From NCBI GenBank assembly GCA_038206235.1, contig JBBRBB010000034.1, forward strand, positions 1 to 40,479: DNA of 40,479 nt, given 5' to 3'. Numbering within the stretch: the first letter of the stretch is position 1; every line of letters starts with the position of its first letter. Origin of the DNA: JBBRBB01 sp038206235. Its GTDB lineage: Bacteria > Bacteroidota > Bacteroidia > Chitinophagales > Chitinophagaceae. Shown piece after piece: positions 24,629-31,330 of this stretch. The notes beneath the pieces are model-generated. The model was given only the letters and a program-made list of their open reading frames with translations, ran no database searches and was not told where the DNA came from. The position numbers were made by a program, and so were the translations under genes.

Positions 24629-25516
24629 ATGATTATATTGGATGGAAAAATTGTTTCCCAAACGGTAAAAGAATCTTTGAAAGAGCAGCTAATGCCATTT
24701 ATGAACAAGCGCATCCGTGCTCCGCATCTTGCAGCGATATTGGTGGGCACTAATGGGGCAAGCGAAACCTATATTGCAGGTAAAGTAAAAAGCTGTGCAG
24801 AAACAGGATTTCAATCTACTTTAATTCGATTCGATGAAACCATTTCAGAGCAAGTTCTTTTACAAAAAATTGAAGAATTAAATTTGAATGATGCAGTAGA
24901 TGGTATTCTTGTACAGCTTCCGCTCCCAAAACAAATTGATGAGGAAAAAATTATAGAATCTATTTCTGCTGATAAGGATGTGGATGGATTTCACCCGTTA
25001 AATGCGGGAAAGCTGATGCAGGGTTCGCCGGCATTTATTCCTGCCACTCCGTATGGAATTTTGCTGATGCTCGAATACTATAATATTGATACGAAAGGAA
25101 AACATGCAGTAATCATTGGCAGAAGCAATATTGTGGGAAGACCTTTAAGCATATTATTAAGCAGTAATCAAAAATATGGTAATTGCACCGTTACCCTTTG
25201 TCACTCGCATACACTCAATATGGAACAGCTTTGCCTGCAGGCTGATATTCTTATTGCAGCATTAGGCAAACCGGGATTTGTTACGGCCGATATGGTTAAA
25301 GAGGGCGCTATTGTTATTGATGTAGGCATTACAAGGGTTGATGACCATGCTGCTAAGAAAGGTTATAGGATAATGGGTGATGTTGACTTTAAGGAAGTAT
25401 CACTCAAAGCTTCTGCAATTACTCCTGTGCCGGGTGGTGTGGGTTTGATGACTATTGCCGGATTGCTGAAGAATACGATGCATGCGTATTTGAAGAAAGT
25501 AGTCAGTAGGCAGTAG
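24629..25516 (+). CDS. folD: Bifunctional methylene-THF dehydrogenase / methenyl-THF cyclohydrolase
   Basis: This 295-residue cytosolic enzyme interconverts 5,10-methylene-, 5,10-methenyl- and 10-formyl-tetrahydrofolate with NADP. It has the catalytic Tyr48 and Lys52 (SETYIAGKVKSC), DGILVQLPLPKQ, SADKDVDGFHPLNAGKL, the nucleotide-binding IIGRSNIVGRPLS and the C-terminal PVPGGVGLMTIAGLLKNT. All parts are present. Its last residues (VVSRQ) and the stop codon are made of a GTAGGCA heptamer array, which suggests the original end lay a few codons earlier. Confidence 0.95.
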   Translation: MIILDGKIVSQTVKESLKEQLMPFMNKRIRAPHLAAILVGTNGASETYIAGKVKSCAETGFQSTLIRFDETISEQVLLQKIEELNLNDAVDGILVQLPLPKQIDEEKIIESISADKDVDGFHPLNAGKLMQGSPAFIPATPYGILLMLEYYNIDTKGKHAVIIGRSNIVGRPLSILLSSNQKYGNCTVTLCHSHTLNMEQLCLQADILIAALGKPGFVTADMVKEGAIVIDVGITRVDDHAAKKGYRIMGDVDFKEVSLKASAITPVPGGVGLMTIAGLLKNTMHAYLKKVVSRQ

Positions 25517-25628
25517 GCAATCGGCAATCAATTGCCAACGAGAAACGAGGAACAAGAAACGAGGAACCAGAAACCAGAAACGGGAAACGAGAAACAAGGA
25601 ACGAGAAACGAGAAACCAGAAACGAGAA
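25499..25628. repeat. Large two-part heptamer array between folD and queE
   Basis: Positions 25499-25533 read GTAGTCA, GTAGGCA, GTAGGCA, ATCGGCA, ATCAATT. After four bases, 25538-25628 is thirteen consecutive heptamers of consensus ACGAGAA (variants ACGAGGA, ACAAGAA, ACCAGAA, ACGGGAA, ACAAGGA) without a single break in period. The second part is open in the queE frame, encoding a repetitive Asn-Glu-Lys-Pro-Glu-Thr-Arg-like peptide. It is the clearest example of the 7-bp repeat system in the window. Confidence 0.85.
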
Positions 25629-25633
25629 ATGTA

Positions 25634-26299
25634 ATGAACGAATCAATGACATATATTACCCTGCCTGTAATGGAGGCTTTTTATACGCTGCAGGGTGAGG
25701 GCTTTCACCAGGGAAAGGCTGCTTATTTTATACGCCTGGGGGGCTGTGATGTGGAATGTTTTTGGTGCGATGTAAAAGAAAGTTGGGATGAAAGTAAACA
25801 TCCGTTACTATCTGTTGAAGAAATTGTGCATGAAGCTTTGCGATACACTTCCCCCACCGAGGTCCCGATAACCCCGACAGCTATCGGCAGGATGAGGGTG
25901 GCTATTATTGTTGTTACCGGTGGTGAACCTTTAATGCATAATCTCGAAGCATTAACAACAGCTTTAAAAAAAGAAAACTTTCAAACACATATTGAAACAT
26001 CGGGGTCGCATACCCTAAGCGGCAATTGGGATTGGATTTGTCTGTCGCCTAAAAAATTTAAACCGCCTTTGCCTGAAATTATTCCTTTGGCTAATGAATT
26101 AAAGGTGGTGATTTATAATAAGCATGATTTCAATTGGGCAGAACAATTTGCACAGAAAGTTTCTGAACACTGTAAATTGTACCTGCAGCCGGAATGGGGA
26201 CAATCAACTAAAGTAACTCCTTTAATAATTGATTACATTAAAAAGAATCCACAATGGGAACTAAGCCTGCAGCTTCATAAATATATTAATGTGCCGTGA
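25634..26299 (+). CDS. queE: 7-carboxy-7-deazaguanine synthase (radical SAM), QueE family
   Basis: From the preferred start MNESMTYITLPVMEAF the protein is 221 residues. It builds the 7-deazaguanine core for queuosine or related modified bases. EAFYTLQGEGFHQGKAAYFIRLGGC leads into the iron-sulfur motif C38-x3-C42-x2-C45 (CDVECFWCDVKESWD). The SAM-binding VVTGGEPLMHN follows, then IETSGSH. The open frame extends upstream to 25532, but that extension is entirely heptamer repeat and is unlikely to be translated. Residues about 74-90 (SPTEVPITPTAIGRMRV) are unusual for the family and come from a nested inverted repeat. No other queuosine gene is nearby. Confidence 0.9.
   Translation: MNESMTYITLPVMEAFYTLQGEGFHQGKAAYFIRLGGCDVECFWCDVKESWDESKHPLLSVEEIVHEALRYTSPTEVPITPTAIGRMRVAIIVVTGGEPLMHNLEALTTALKKENFQTHIETSGSHTLSGNWDWICLSPKKFKPPLPEIIPLANELKVVIYNKHDFNWAEQFAQKVSEHCKLYLQPEWGQSTKVTPLIIDYIKKNPQWELSLQLHKYINVP
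25853..25901. repeat. Nested inverted repeat inserted in queE
   Basis: Outer arms CCCACC (25853-25858) and GGGTGG (25896-25901) enclose inner arms CCGATA (25865-25870) and TATCGG (25882-25887). The stretch is clearly more GC-rich than the surrounding gene and encodes 16-17 residues between family-conserved strands, keeping the frame open. It looks like a small REP-type palindromic insertion. Confidence 0.55.
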
Positions 26300-26335
26300 T
26301 TTCGTTTCTCGTTTGTTGCGCCCAAATGCCAAAAA

Positions 26336-26368
26336 AAACCTCACTGGTCTTTAAGACCTGTGAAGTTT
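26336..26368. repeat. 33-bp palindrome, copy 1 (imperfect)
   Basis: Left arm AAACCTCACTGGTCT and right arm AGACCTGTGAAGTTT can fold into a long hairpin. On the minus strand it is followed by a run of eight T, the form of an intrinsic terminator. It lies on one side of the orphan sorting-domain remnant at 26440-26576. Confidence 0.75.
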
Positions 26369-26439
26369 AAAAATCACATACCCTGATAAATTGCTTTCAT
26401 CATGTGTAACACCAATTAGCACCCATATTTGCAGTTACA

Positions 26440-26576
26440 TATTTTGTCAACAAAATTTTTTCCCTGCATGTCTATGATAGAAATTTCATTGACCGATTTT
26501 ATTGCTGAAGTAAATTCAACCTGTAAATAGTTTGTTGCAAAATTGGGTGTAATATTCAGCAAAGCTTCATCCAAAC
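26440..26576 (-). pseudogene. Orphan T9SS sorting-domain remnant between two palindromes
   Basis: The minus strand reads LLNITPNFATNYLQVEFTSA, then IKSVNEISIIDMQGKNFVDK, before degenerating into stops. It aligns directly with the sorting domain of the gene at 28742-31294 (VQPNPATNYLLITFTST, then AVKEISITDMQGKNLLKK). No start codon, body or C-terminal end is present. It is flanked by palindrome copies 1 and 2 within 75 bp on one side and directly on the other. It is a relic of a secreted-protein gene. The rest of the 746-bp gap (about 26610-27045) is AT-rich with no gene seen. Confidence 0.8.
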
Positions 26577-26609
26577 AAACCTCACAGGTCTTAAAAACCT
26601 GTGAGGTTT
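26577..26609. repeat. 33-bp palindrome, copy 2
   Basis: Arms AAACCTCACAGGT and ACCTGTGAGGTTT are perfect complements. The copy abuts the upstream end of the orphan sorting-domain remnant (the domain is on the minus strand). Confidence 0.8.
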
Positions 26610-27045
26610 ATGCAGCGATTTGGTGGCTCAAGTAAATGCAACCGGCAATTATTTTTTTGCAAAGGCAACTTTTTTTTAAAAACATAAGTTCTAATTTATT
26701 GATATGAGATTACAGCAAGCACTATGAAATTTTTGTTTTGAAGTGTATGTTATAAATTTCACTACATCCCATGTTTTGAAACGGATAGCTTCAACCCGCC
26801 CTGATTATTTTTTTTAAAATTAAAATGTAAGCTCATGAAATAATGCTTTCATGCAGGCGATTATTTCTCCAATAAAACTATTTCAGAAAAAATTGCAGCT
26901 ATAGATATACAAAAATATTTTTTAAGTAAAGCATTTAGAAACGGCATAAGAATTTATTAATTCGATTATAATATTCATGCTATTTTAAAAGAAAATAACC
27001 AACTTTTTTTACAACAATTTTTATTCACAATTCAAATTTACCATT

Positions 27046-28524
27046 ATGAAAAAGTACACGCTCTTATGGGCATTTTTATTCGTATCCGTTTTAAGCAAAG
27101 CTCAAAATCCTTTGCCACGATTAGAACTGGAGCCTTTTGCCAAAGGATTCTATTATCCTATTGACATGGCTAATTGCGGAGACAGCCGATTGTTTATTGT
27201 GGAACGGCTTGGGAAAATATGGATAGTAGATTCCCATGGAAATAAAAGCGACAAACCCTTTCTAAATATTACCGATGAAGTGTTCACCGTTTTTCCGGAT
27301 GAGTATGATGAACGCGGATTACTGGGTCTGGCCTTTCATCCCCATTATCCCGACTCGCCTTATTTCTACGTAAATTATATTGGCTTAGACAGCAATAGCC
27401 ATATCTCCCGTTTTACTGTTGACCCCAACAATCCTGATAAAGCTTTAAAAAGCAGCGAACTTGTTTTACTCACAGTGATTCAGTCAAAGGGGGCACTGTT
27501 TGTAAATCATAAAGCCGGTTGTGTTAAGTTCGGTTCTGATGGTTATCTCTATGGCACTTTCGGCGATGGCGGCTTTATGGGCGACCCCTTTAATCATGCC
27601 CAAAACGGCGCCACACTATTGGGAAAAATAATTCGTATTGATGTTGACAAAACTTCAAAAAACAAGAACTATTCCATTCCTTCAACGAATCCGTTTGTAC
27701 ATAAACTTTTGTTTGCAGACGAAATTTGGGCAACAGGCTTGCGCAATCCATTTCGTTTCAGCTTCGATAAGAAAACAGGCAATCTCTGGCTTCCCGATGT
27801 GGGGCAGGATAAATGGGAAGAAATAAATCTTGAACCTGCCGGAGGCAAAGGCGGCAGAAATTACGGGTGGAGCTGTTACGAAGGAAAGCACAATTATAAG
27901 TTCAACAATTGCGGCTACAACGGTACTCCGTATACATTCCCCATAGTAGAATATGCACACACAGAAGAACCTTGCGCAGCCATTACCGGCGGATTTGTTT
28001 ATCGCGGCTCAAAGTTTCCAAAAATGTATGGCAAATATTTTTACTGCGATTACTGTACTGGCAAATTCAGTGCGGTATTTAATCGTACGCAAACATGGCT
28101 AAACATATCTCTGCTGGATGAAGATGATACATCTTATGTAAGCTTTGGTGAAGATCATAAAGGCGAGCTATATGTAATAAATACTATTACCGGAGAAGTG
28201 GAGCATCTTATTGATGCTTCTCAATCTTCACCTGCAGATGCAATTGCCACAGATAATTCCAATCTTTCTAATTTCAATTTAAAATTATATCCAAATCCAA
28301 ATCAGGGGCAATTTACAGTTGAGGTTAATGCTTCTCAGCCGCAATCTTATAAAATCATTGTTACAAATATTTATGGCGATGAAATAATAACTGAAACAAA
28401 AGCCGCTGATATTGGCGTTAACAGGTGGTCTTTCTCATCTGCTAAGCTGCAAAAAGGTGTGTACATGCTGCATATACAAACAAAGGAAGGAACAATGACA
28501 CAGGAATTTGTTGTTGACAAATAA
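27046..28524 (+). CDS. Secreted PQQ-type sugar dehydrogenase (GSDH propeller) with T9SS sorting domain
   Basis: This 492-residue protein has a signal peptide (MKKYTLLWAFLFVSVLSKAQ) and a six-bladed glucose/sorbosone-dehydrogenase-type propeller. Motifs are FYYPIDMANCGDSRLFIVER, DERGLLGLAFHPHYPDSPYF, CVKFGSDGYLYGTFGDGG, LLGKIIRIDVD, IWATGLRNPFRFSFD and PDVGQDKWEEINL. The usual active-site region (HNGG in relatives) reads NHKAGC, keeping a His but altering its surroundings, so catalysis is not certain. Residues about 415-492 are a T9SS type A domain (LYPNPNQGQFTVEV, GVYMLHIQTKEG). Relatives oxidise sugars with PQQ. It faces the minus-strand secretome cluster and ends at a terminator. Confidence 0.87.
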   Translation: MKKYTLLWAFLFVSVLSKAQNPLPRLELEPFAKGFYYPIDMANCGDSRLFIVERLGKIWIVDSHGNKSDKPFLNITDEVFTVFPDEYDERGLLGLAFHPHYPDSPYFYVNYIGLDSNSHISRFTVDPNNPDKALKSSELVLLTVIQSKGALFVNHKAGCVKFGSDGYLYGTFGDGGFMGDPFNHAQNGATLLGKIIRIDVDKTSKNKNYSIPSTNPFVHKLLFADEIWATGLRNPFRFSFDKKTGNLWLPDVGQDKWEEINLEPAGGKGGRNYGWSCYEGKHNYKFNNCGYNGTPYTFPIVEYAHTEEPCAAITGGFVYRGSKFPKMYGKYFYCDYCTGKFSAVFNRTQTWLNISLLDEDDTSYVSFGEDHKGELYVINTITGEVEHLIDASQSSPADAIATDNSNLSNFNLKLYPNPNQGQFTVEVNASQPQSYKIIVTNIYGDEIITETKAADIGVNRWSFSSAKLQKGVYMLHIQTKEGTMTQEFVVDK

Positions 28525-28544
28525 ATTATGGTTTCTAATTTAAG

Positions 28545-28581
28545 AAATGCCAGGCTTATATTAAGGCCAGGCATTTTTTTT
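28545..28581 (+). terminator. Terminator after the sugar dehydrogenase gene
   Basis: AAATGCCAGGCTT and AAGGCCAGGCATTT form an imperfect stem, followed by a run of eight T. It lies about 20 bases after the stop codon. Confidence 0.6.
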
Positions 28582-28655
28582 AATTGCAGATAGATTTAAT
28601 CACTACATCGTAAATTGTTCATACAAACATTCCATTCCATTACATATAAATTTTT

Positions 28656-28698
28656 ACTGCTTCATAATTTTTCAACTCTTGCTTCATTATCACTTTGC
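28656..28698 (-). pseudogene. Duplicated T9SS tail remnant
   Basis: The minus strand repeats the last 14 codons of the neighbouring gene: QSDNEARVEK, then a one-base loss and stop-like end, against QSDNEVRVEKIMKQ. It lies just past palindrome copy 3. The order tail-palindrome-tail is the same as at 38265-38392. Confidence 0.75.
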
Positions 28699-28703
28699 CG
28701 AAA

Positions 28704-28736
28704 AAACCTCACAGGTCTTAAAGACCTGTGAGGTTT
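28704..28736. repeat. 33-bp palindrome, copy 3
   Basis: Arms AAACCTCACAGGTCT and AGACCTGTGAGGTTT are perfect complements. On the minus strand it begins five bases after the stop codon of the Reg_prop gene and is followed by six T, so it could serve as that gene's intrinsic terminator. Confidence 0.85.
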
Positions 28737-28741
28737 AGCAA

Positions 28742-31294
28742 TCACTGCTTCATAATCTTTTCAACTCTTACTTCATTATCACTTTGCAATTTCAATAAAT
28801 AAGTTCCTTTTGATAACGTGCTTACATCAAGGGAAACATTGTTGCTTCCAATAGTTGCTGTTACAGATTTTTTCAGCAAATTTTTTCCCTGCATATCTGT
28901 AATTGAAATTTCTTTTACAGCCTGTGTTGTTGATGTAAAAGTTATCAGTAAATAATTAGTGGCGGGATTTGGCTGCACGATGAAATCTTTTTCCTGTGCA
29001 ATTTTTTCATTATCCTTTAATTCATTTCCTGCAAACAATGCTGCTGTTGTAAAAGCATTTACAGATGAATAAGCAGACCATGTGTAAGAGCATTTGGCAC
29101 GCACCACCCATTGATATTTTGTACCGGGCTGCAAGCCTGATAAGATTAACCGTGGGCTTGTTGTATAAATAGTTTGGACTGCAGATGAATTTGCTTTTTT
29201 ATATTTTACCTGGTACTGCGCTCCGCCTGTTGTAAATTCCCAATTTAAAATAGCTGAAGTATTTTTAATGTTTGATGTAAAAGCATTGGCAGGTGCACTG
29301 CATGAAACGCGTTGATGTATAACACCGCCTTTGTGATAAAGAGCAATGCCTTCTGATTCACAATCCAACCAAATATTACCCAGCTTATCTATCTCAACAT
29401 CCTGCACTTGCTTATGCGGAATGGGTGAGCTTCCTTCAGCAAAAGTTTCCCAATATCTGTCGCCATCAAATACAGAAAGTCCGCCATAATATGGATAATC
29501 GAATGTGTTGAACGTTGCTGCATAAATGGTATCGTTTTCACCAACAGCAACAGCATGAGTATGTGTTGCAAGCATGCCCGAATTTTTTTGATTATAAACA
29601 GTCCAGTTCACATCATCGAATTTTATAAGGCCGCTGTCGCTTGCAATCCATTTATTTCCTTTGCTGTCAAAGTCCAAATCGAAAAGAAGTCCGAATGGCA
29701 ATCCATTCTCACCAATACGATAAGTTGTGTAATTGCCATCAGGAGCAAATACAACAATGCCCAGTTCACTTTCAGCCCATACGTTTCCTTCAGCGTCTGT
29801 TTGTATAGCCTGAACTTTTGTGTATCCTCCATTCAAGCCAAATTGAGTAAGTGAAAAAGATTTCCATTTTTGTGTTGCTCTGTTAAGTACACTCACTCTT
29901 GAATCGTGGTCTAATCCTACCCAAATATTTCCACTGCTGTCACTGCCAATGCAATTGATGAACTGCAATTCCACACCGGCATTTGCCGATTCCCATATTA
30001 CCCAGTCAGTAGTATCCGTTTCGTCGCCACGGGGAATTTCAACCACGGCTCCAAATGTTCCCCAATATGCCATCCATATATTACCATATTTATCTTCGGT
30101 AGTTGCAGAACCAATTGTTGTATAAGGAACAGGATTAGGGAATAACCCTTCATTATAAGGACCATAATCTTTCCATACAGGTTCATCCAACACATCCACA
30201 CCGCCATTGCCGTTTGCAACCCACTTCCGGTTTTTCGAATCAACATAAATATCATTCATCCAATATTCCGGCAAGCCTGTGTTGTAGCGGTTGTAGGTTA
30301 CGGTAGTTCTGCCATCATATTTCAAAAAAAATCCTATACCGCACATCCAGTAATTTCCAAGCGTATCAATCTTAGTTCCATAAACATGATACGGCGCTAT
30401 ATAAGTTGACCATGAAGTACCATTAAAGATGAAGGCTCTTGATGATGTGGAGCCTACACATATTTTATTGTTGCGAACATCAAAACAATACACATAAGGA
30501 TCGAGAGGAGAATTTTGAGAATTGTAATGAATCCATGTTTTGCCATCAAAGCCATCAAGGGCTGCATCTGAAAGCGCCCACAATATTCCGTTGTTGTCTA
30601 TGTATAAATCACTAATTGAAGTGTTTTGCAGCTGCGAATTTGTTTTATCAATTATTGTATAAGAACTGCTTTTGAGATTAATTATTCCCACATCGCCTGA
30701 TATAAAAATATTATCATGCCTGTCGATGACAATATCAGAAACATTCCATGTTGGAAGCAATCCGTTATCCTTTGTGAAGAGTGTCCATGTTGCACCATCA
30801 AATTTTGCAACACCACCTCTTCCACCGAGATAATAATTATTGTAAGTGAGCCATAAATTATTTGCTTTATCAAAGGCAATTCCATTTACACGAAAATCTT
30901 TTTTGGGAATGGGTGTATTGCGATAGGTGTATTGAGTCCATTTGTTACCATCATACACGGCAATGCCTGTATCAGTGCCAGCCCATACACGGTGAAGGTG
31001 GTCAAATTCAATATTATAAACACGTGAAGCCGGGATGTATCCTTCGAAGCTTGACCAGTTCGTCCACACCGAATCATCGAAACGGTCAACAGAACCCTCT
31101 TCCCAAAAAGCATAGAAGCCGGTTGTCCATTTAATACCGAAAGAATCTATATTCATGGTGTAGAGATAATCGCCTGCCACGCCTGTGTTTGAGGGGCGAA
31201 TGTATTGCCAGCCTTTTGGTGGCTGTGCTGAAAGTGCAGCTTGAAATAAGATTGTAATTGCAAGTAAAAGAATGTAAGTGTGTTTCATAAACAT
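28742..31294 (-). CDS. Secreted two-component-regulator-type propeller protein with FN3 and T9SS domains
   Basis: This 850-residue protein has a signal peptide (MKHTYILLLAITILFQAALS...AQ); the second Met (31288) is an equally good start. Most of the length is repeated Reg_prop-like blades. Examples are KDFRVNGIAFDKANNLWLTY, VSDIVIDRHDNIFISG, ISDLYIDNNGILWALSD, WMNDIYVDSKNRKWVANG and VQDVEIDKLGNIWLDCES. This pattern is known from the sensor parts of hybrid two-component systems, but no membrane or kinase segment follows. A fibronectin type III domain (about 665-750; QYQVKYKKANSSAVQT, GLQPGTKYQWVVRAKC) precedes a T9SS sorting domain ending SDNEVRVEKIMKQ. It is the last gene of the minus-strand secretome cluster, 36 bp after the preceding gene. 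Function unknown. Confidence 0.87.
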   Translation of the reverse strand: MFMKHTYILLLAITILFQAALSAQPPKGWQYIRPSNTGVAGDYLYTMNIDSFGIKWTTGFYAFWEEGSVDRFDDSVWTNWSSFEGYIPASRVYNIEFDHLHRVWAGTDTGIAVYDGNKWTQYTYRNTPIPKKDFRVNGIAFDKANNLWLTYNNYYLGGRGGVAKFDGATWTLFTKDNGLLPTWNVSDIVIDRHDNIFISGDVGIINLKSSSYTIIDKTNSQLQNTSISDLYIDNNGILWALSDAALDGFDGKTWIHYNSQNSPLDPYVYCFDVRNNKICVGSTSSRAFIFNGTSWSTYIAPYHVYGTKIDTLGNYWMCGIGFFLKYDGRTTVTYNRYNTGLPEYWMNDIYVDSKNRKWVANGNGGVDVLDEPVWKDYGPYNEGLFPNPVPYTTIGSATTEDKYGNIWMAYWGTFGAVVEIPRGDETDTTDWVIWESANAGVELQFINCIGSDSSGNIWVGLDHDSRVSVLNRATQKWKSFSLTQFGLNGGYTKVQAIQTDAEGNVWAESELGIVVFAPDGNYTTYRIGENGLPFGLLFDLDFDSKGNKWIASDSGLIKFDDVNWTVYNQKNSGMLATHTHAVAVGENDTIYAATFNTFDYPYYGGLSVFDGDRYWETFAEGSSPIPHKQVQDVEIDKLGNIWLDCESEGIALYHKGGVIHQRVSCSAPANAFTSNIKNTSAILNWEFTTGGAQYQVKYKKANSSAVQTIYTTSPRLILSGLQPGTKYQWVVRAKCSYTWSAYSSVNAFTTAALFAGNELKDNEKIAQEKDFIVQPNPATNYLLITFTSTTQAVKEISITDMQGKNLLKKSVTATIGSNNVSLDVSTLSKGTYLLKLQSDNEVRVEKIMKQ

Positions 31295-31330
31295 CTTTTT
31301 ATTAATATTTATTAAATAAATGAGTGTATA

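Noticed and set aside
25499..25628. Possible CRISPR array (regular short repeats between folD and queE)
   Set aside because: The units are contiguous 7-mers with no spacers, and there are no cas genes.
26610..27045. AT-rich gap before the sugar dehydrogenase as a possible small-RNA or regulatory region
   Set aside because: No promoter pair, hairpin or conserved motif could be picked out by eye beyond general AT-richness.
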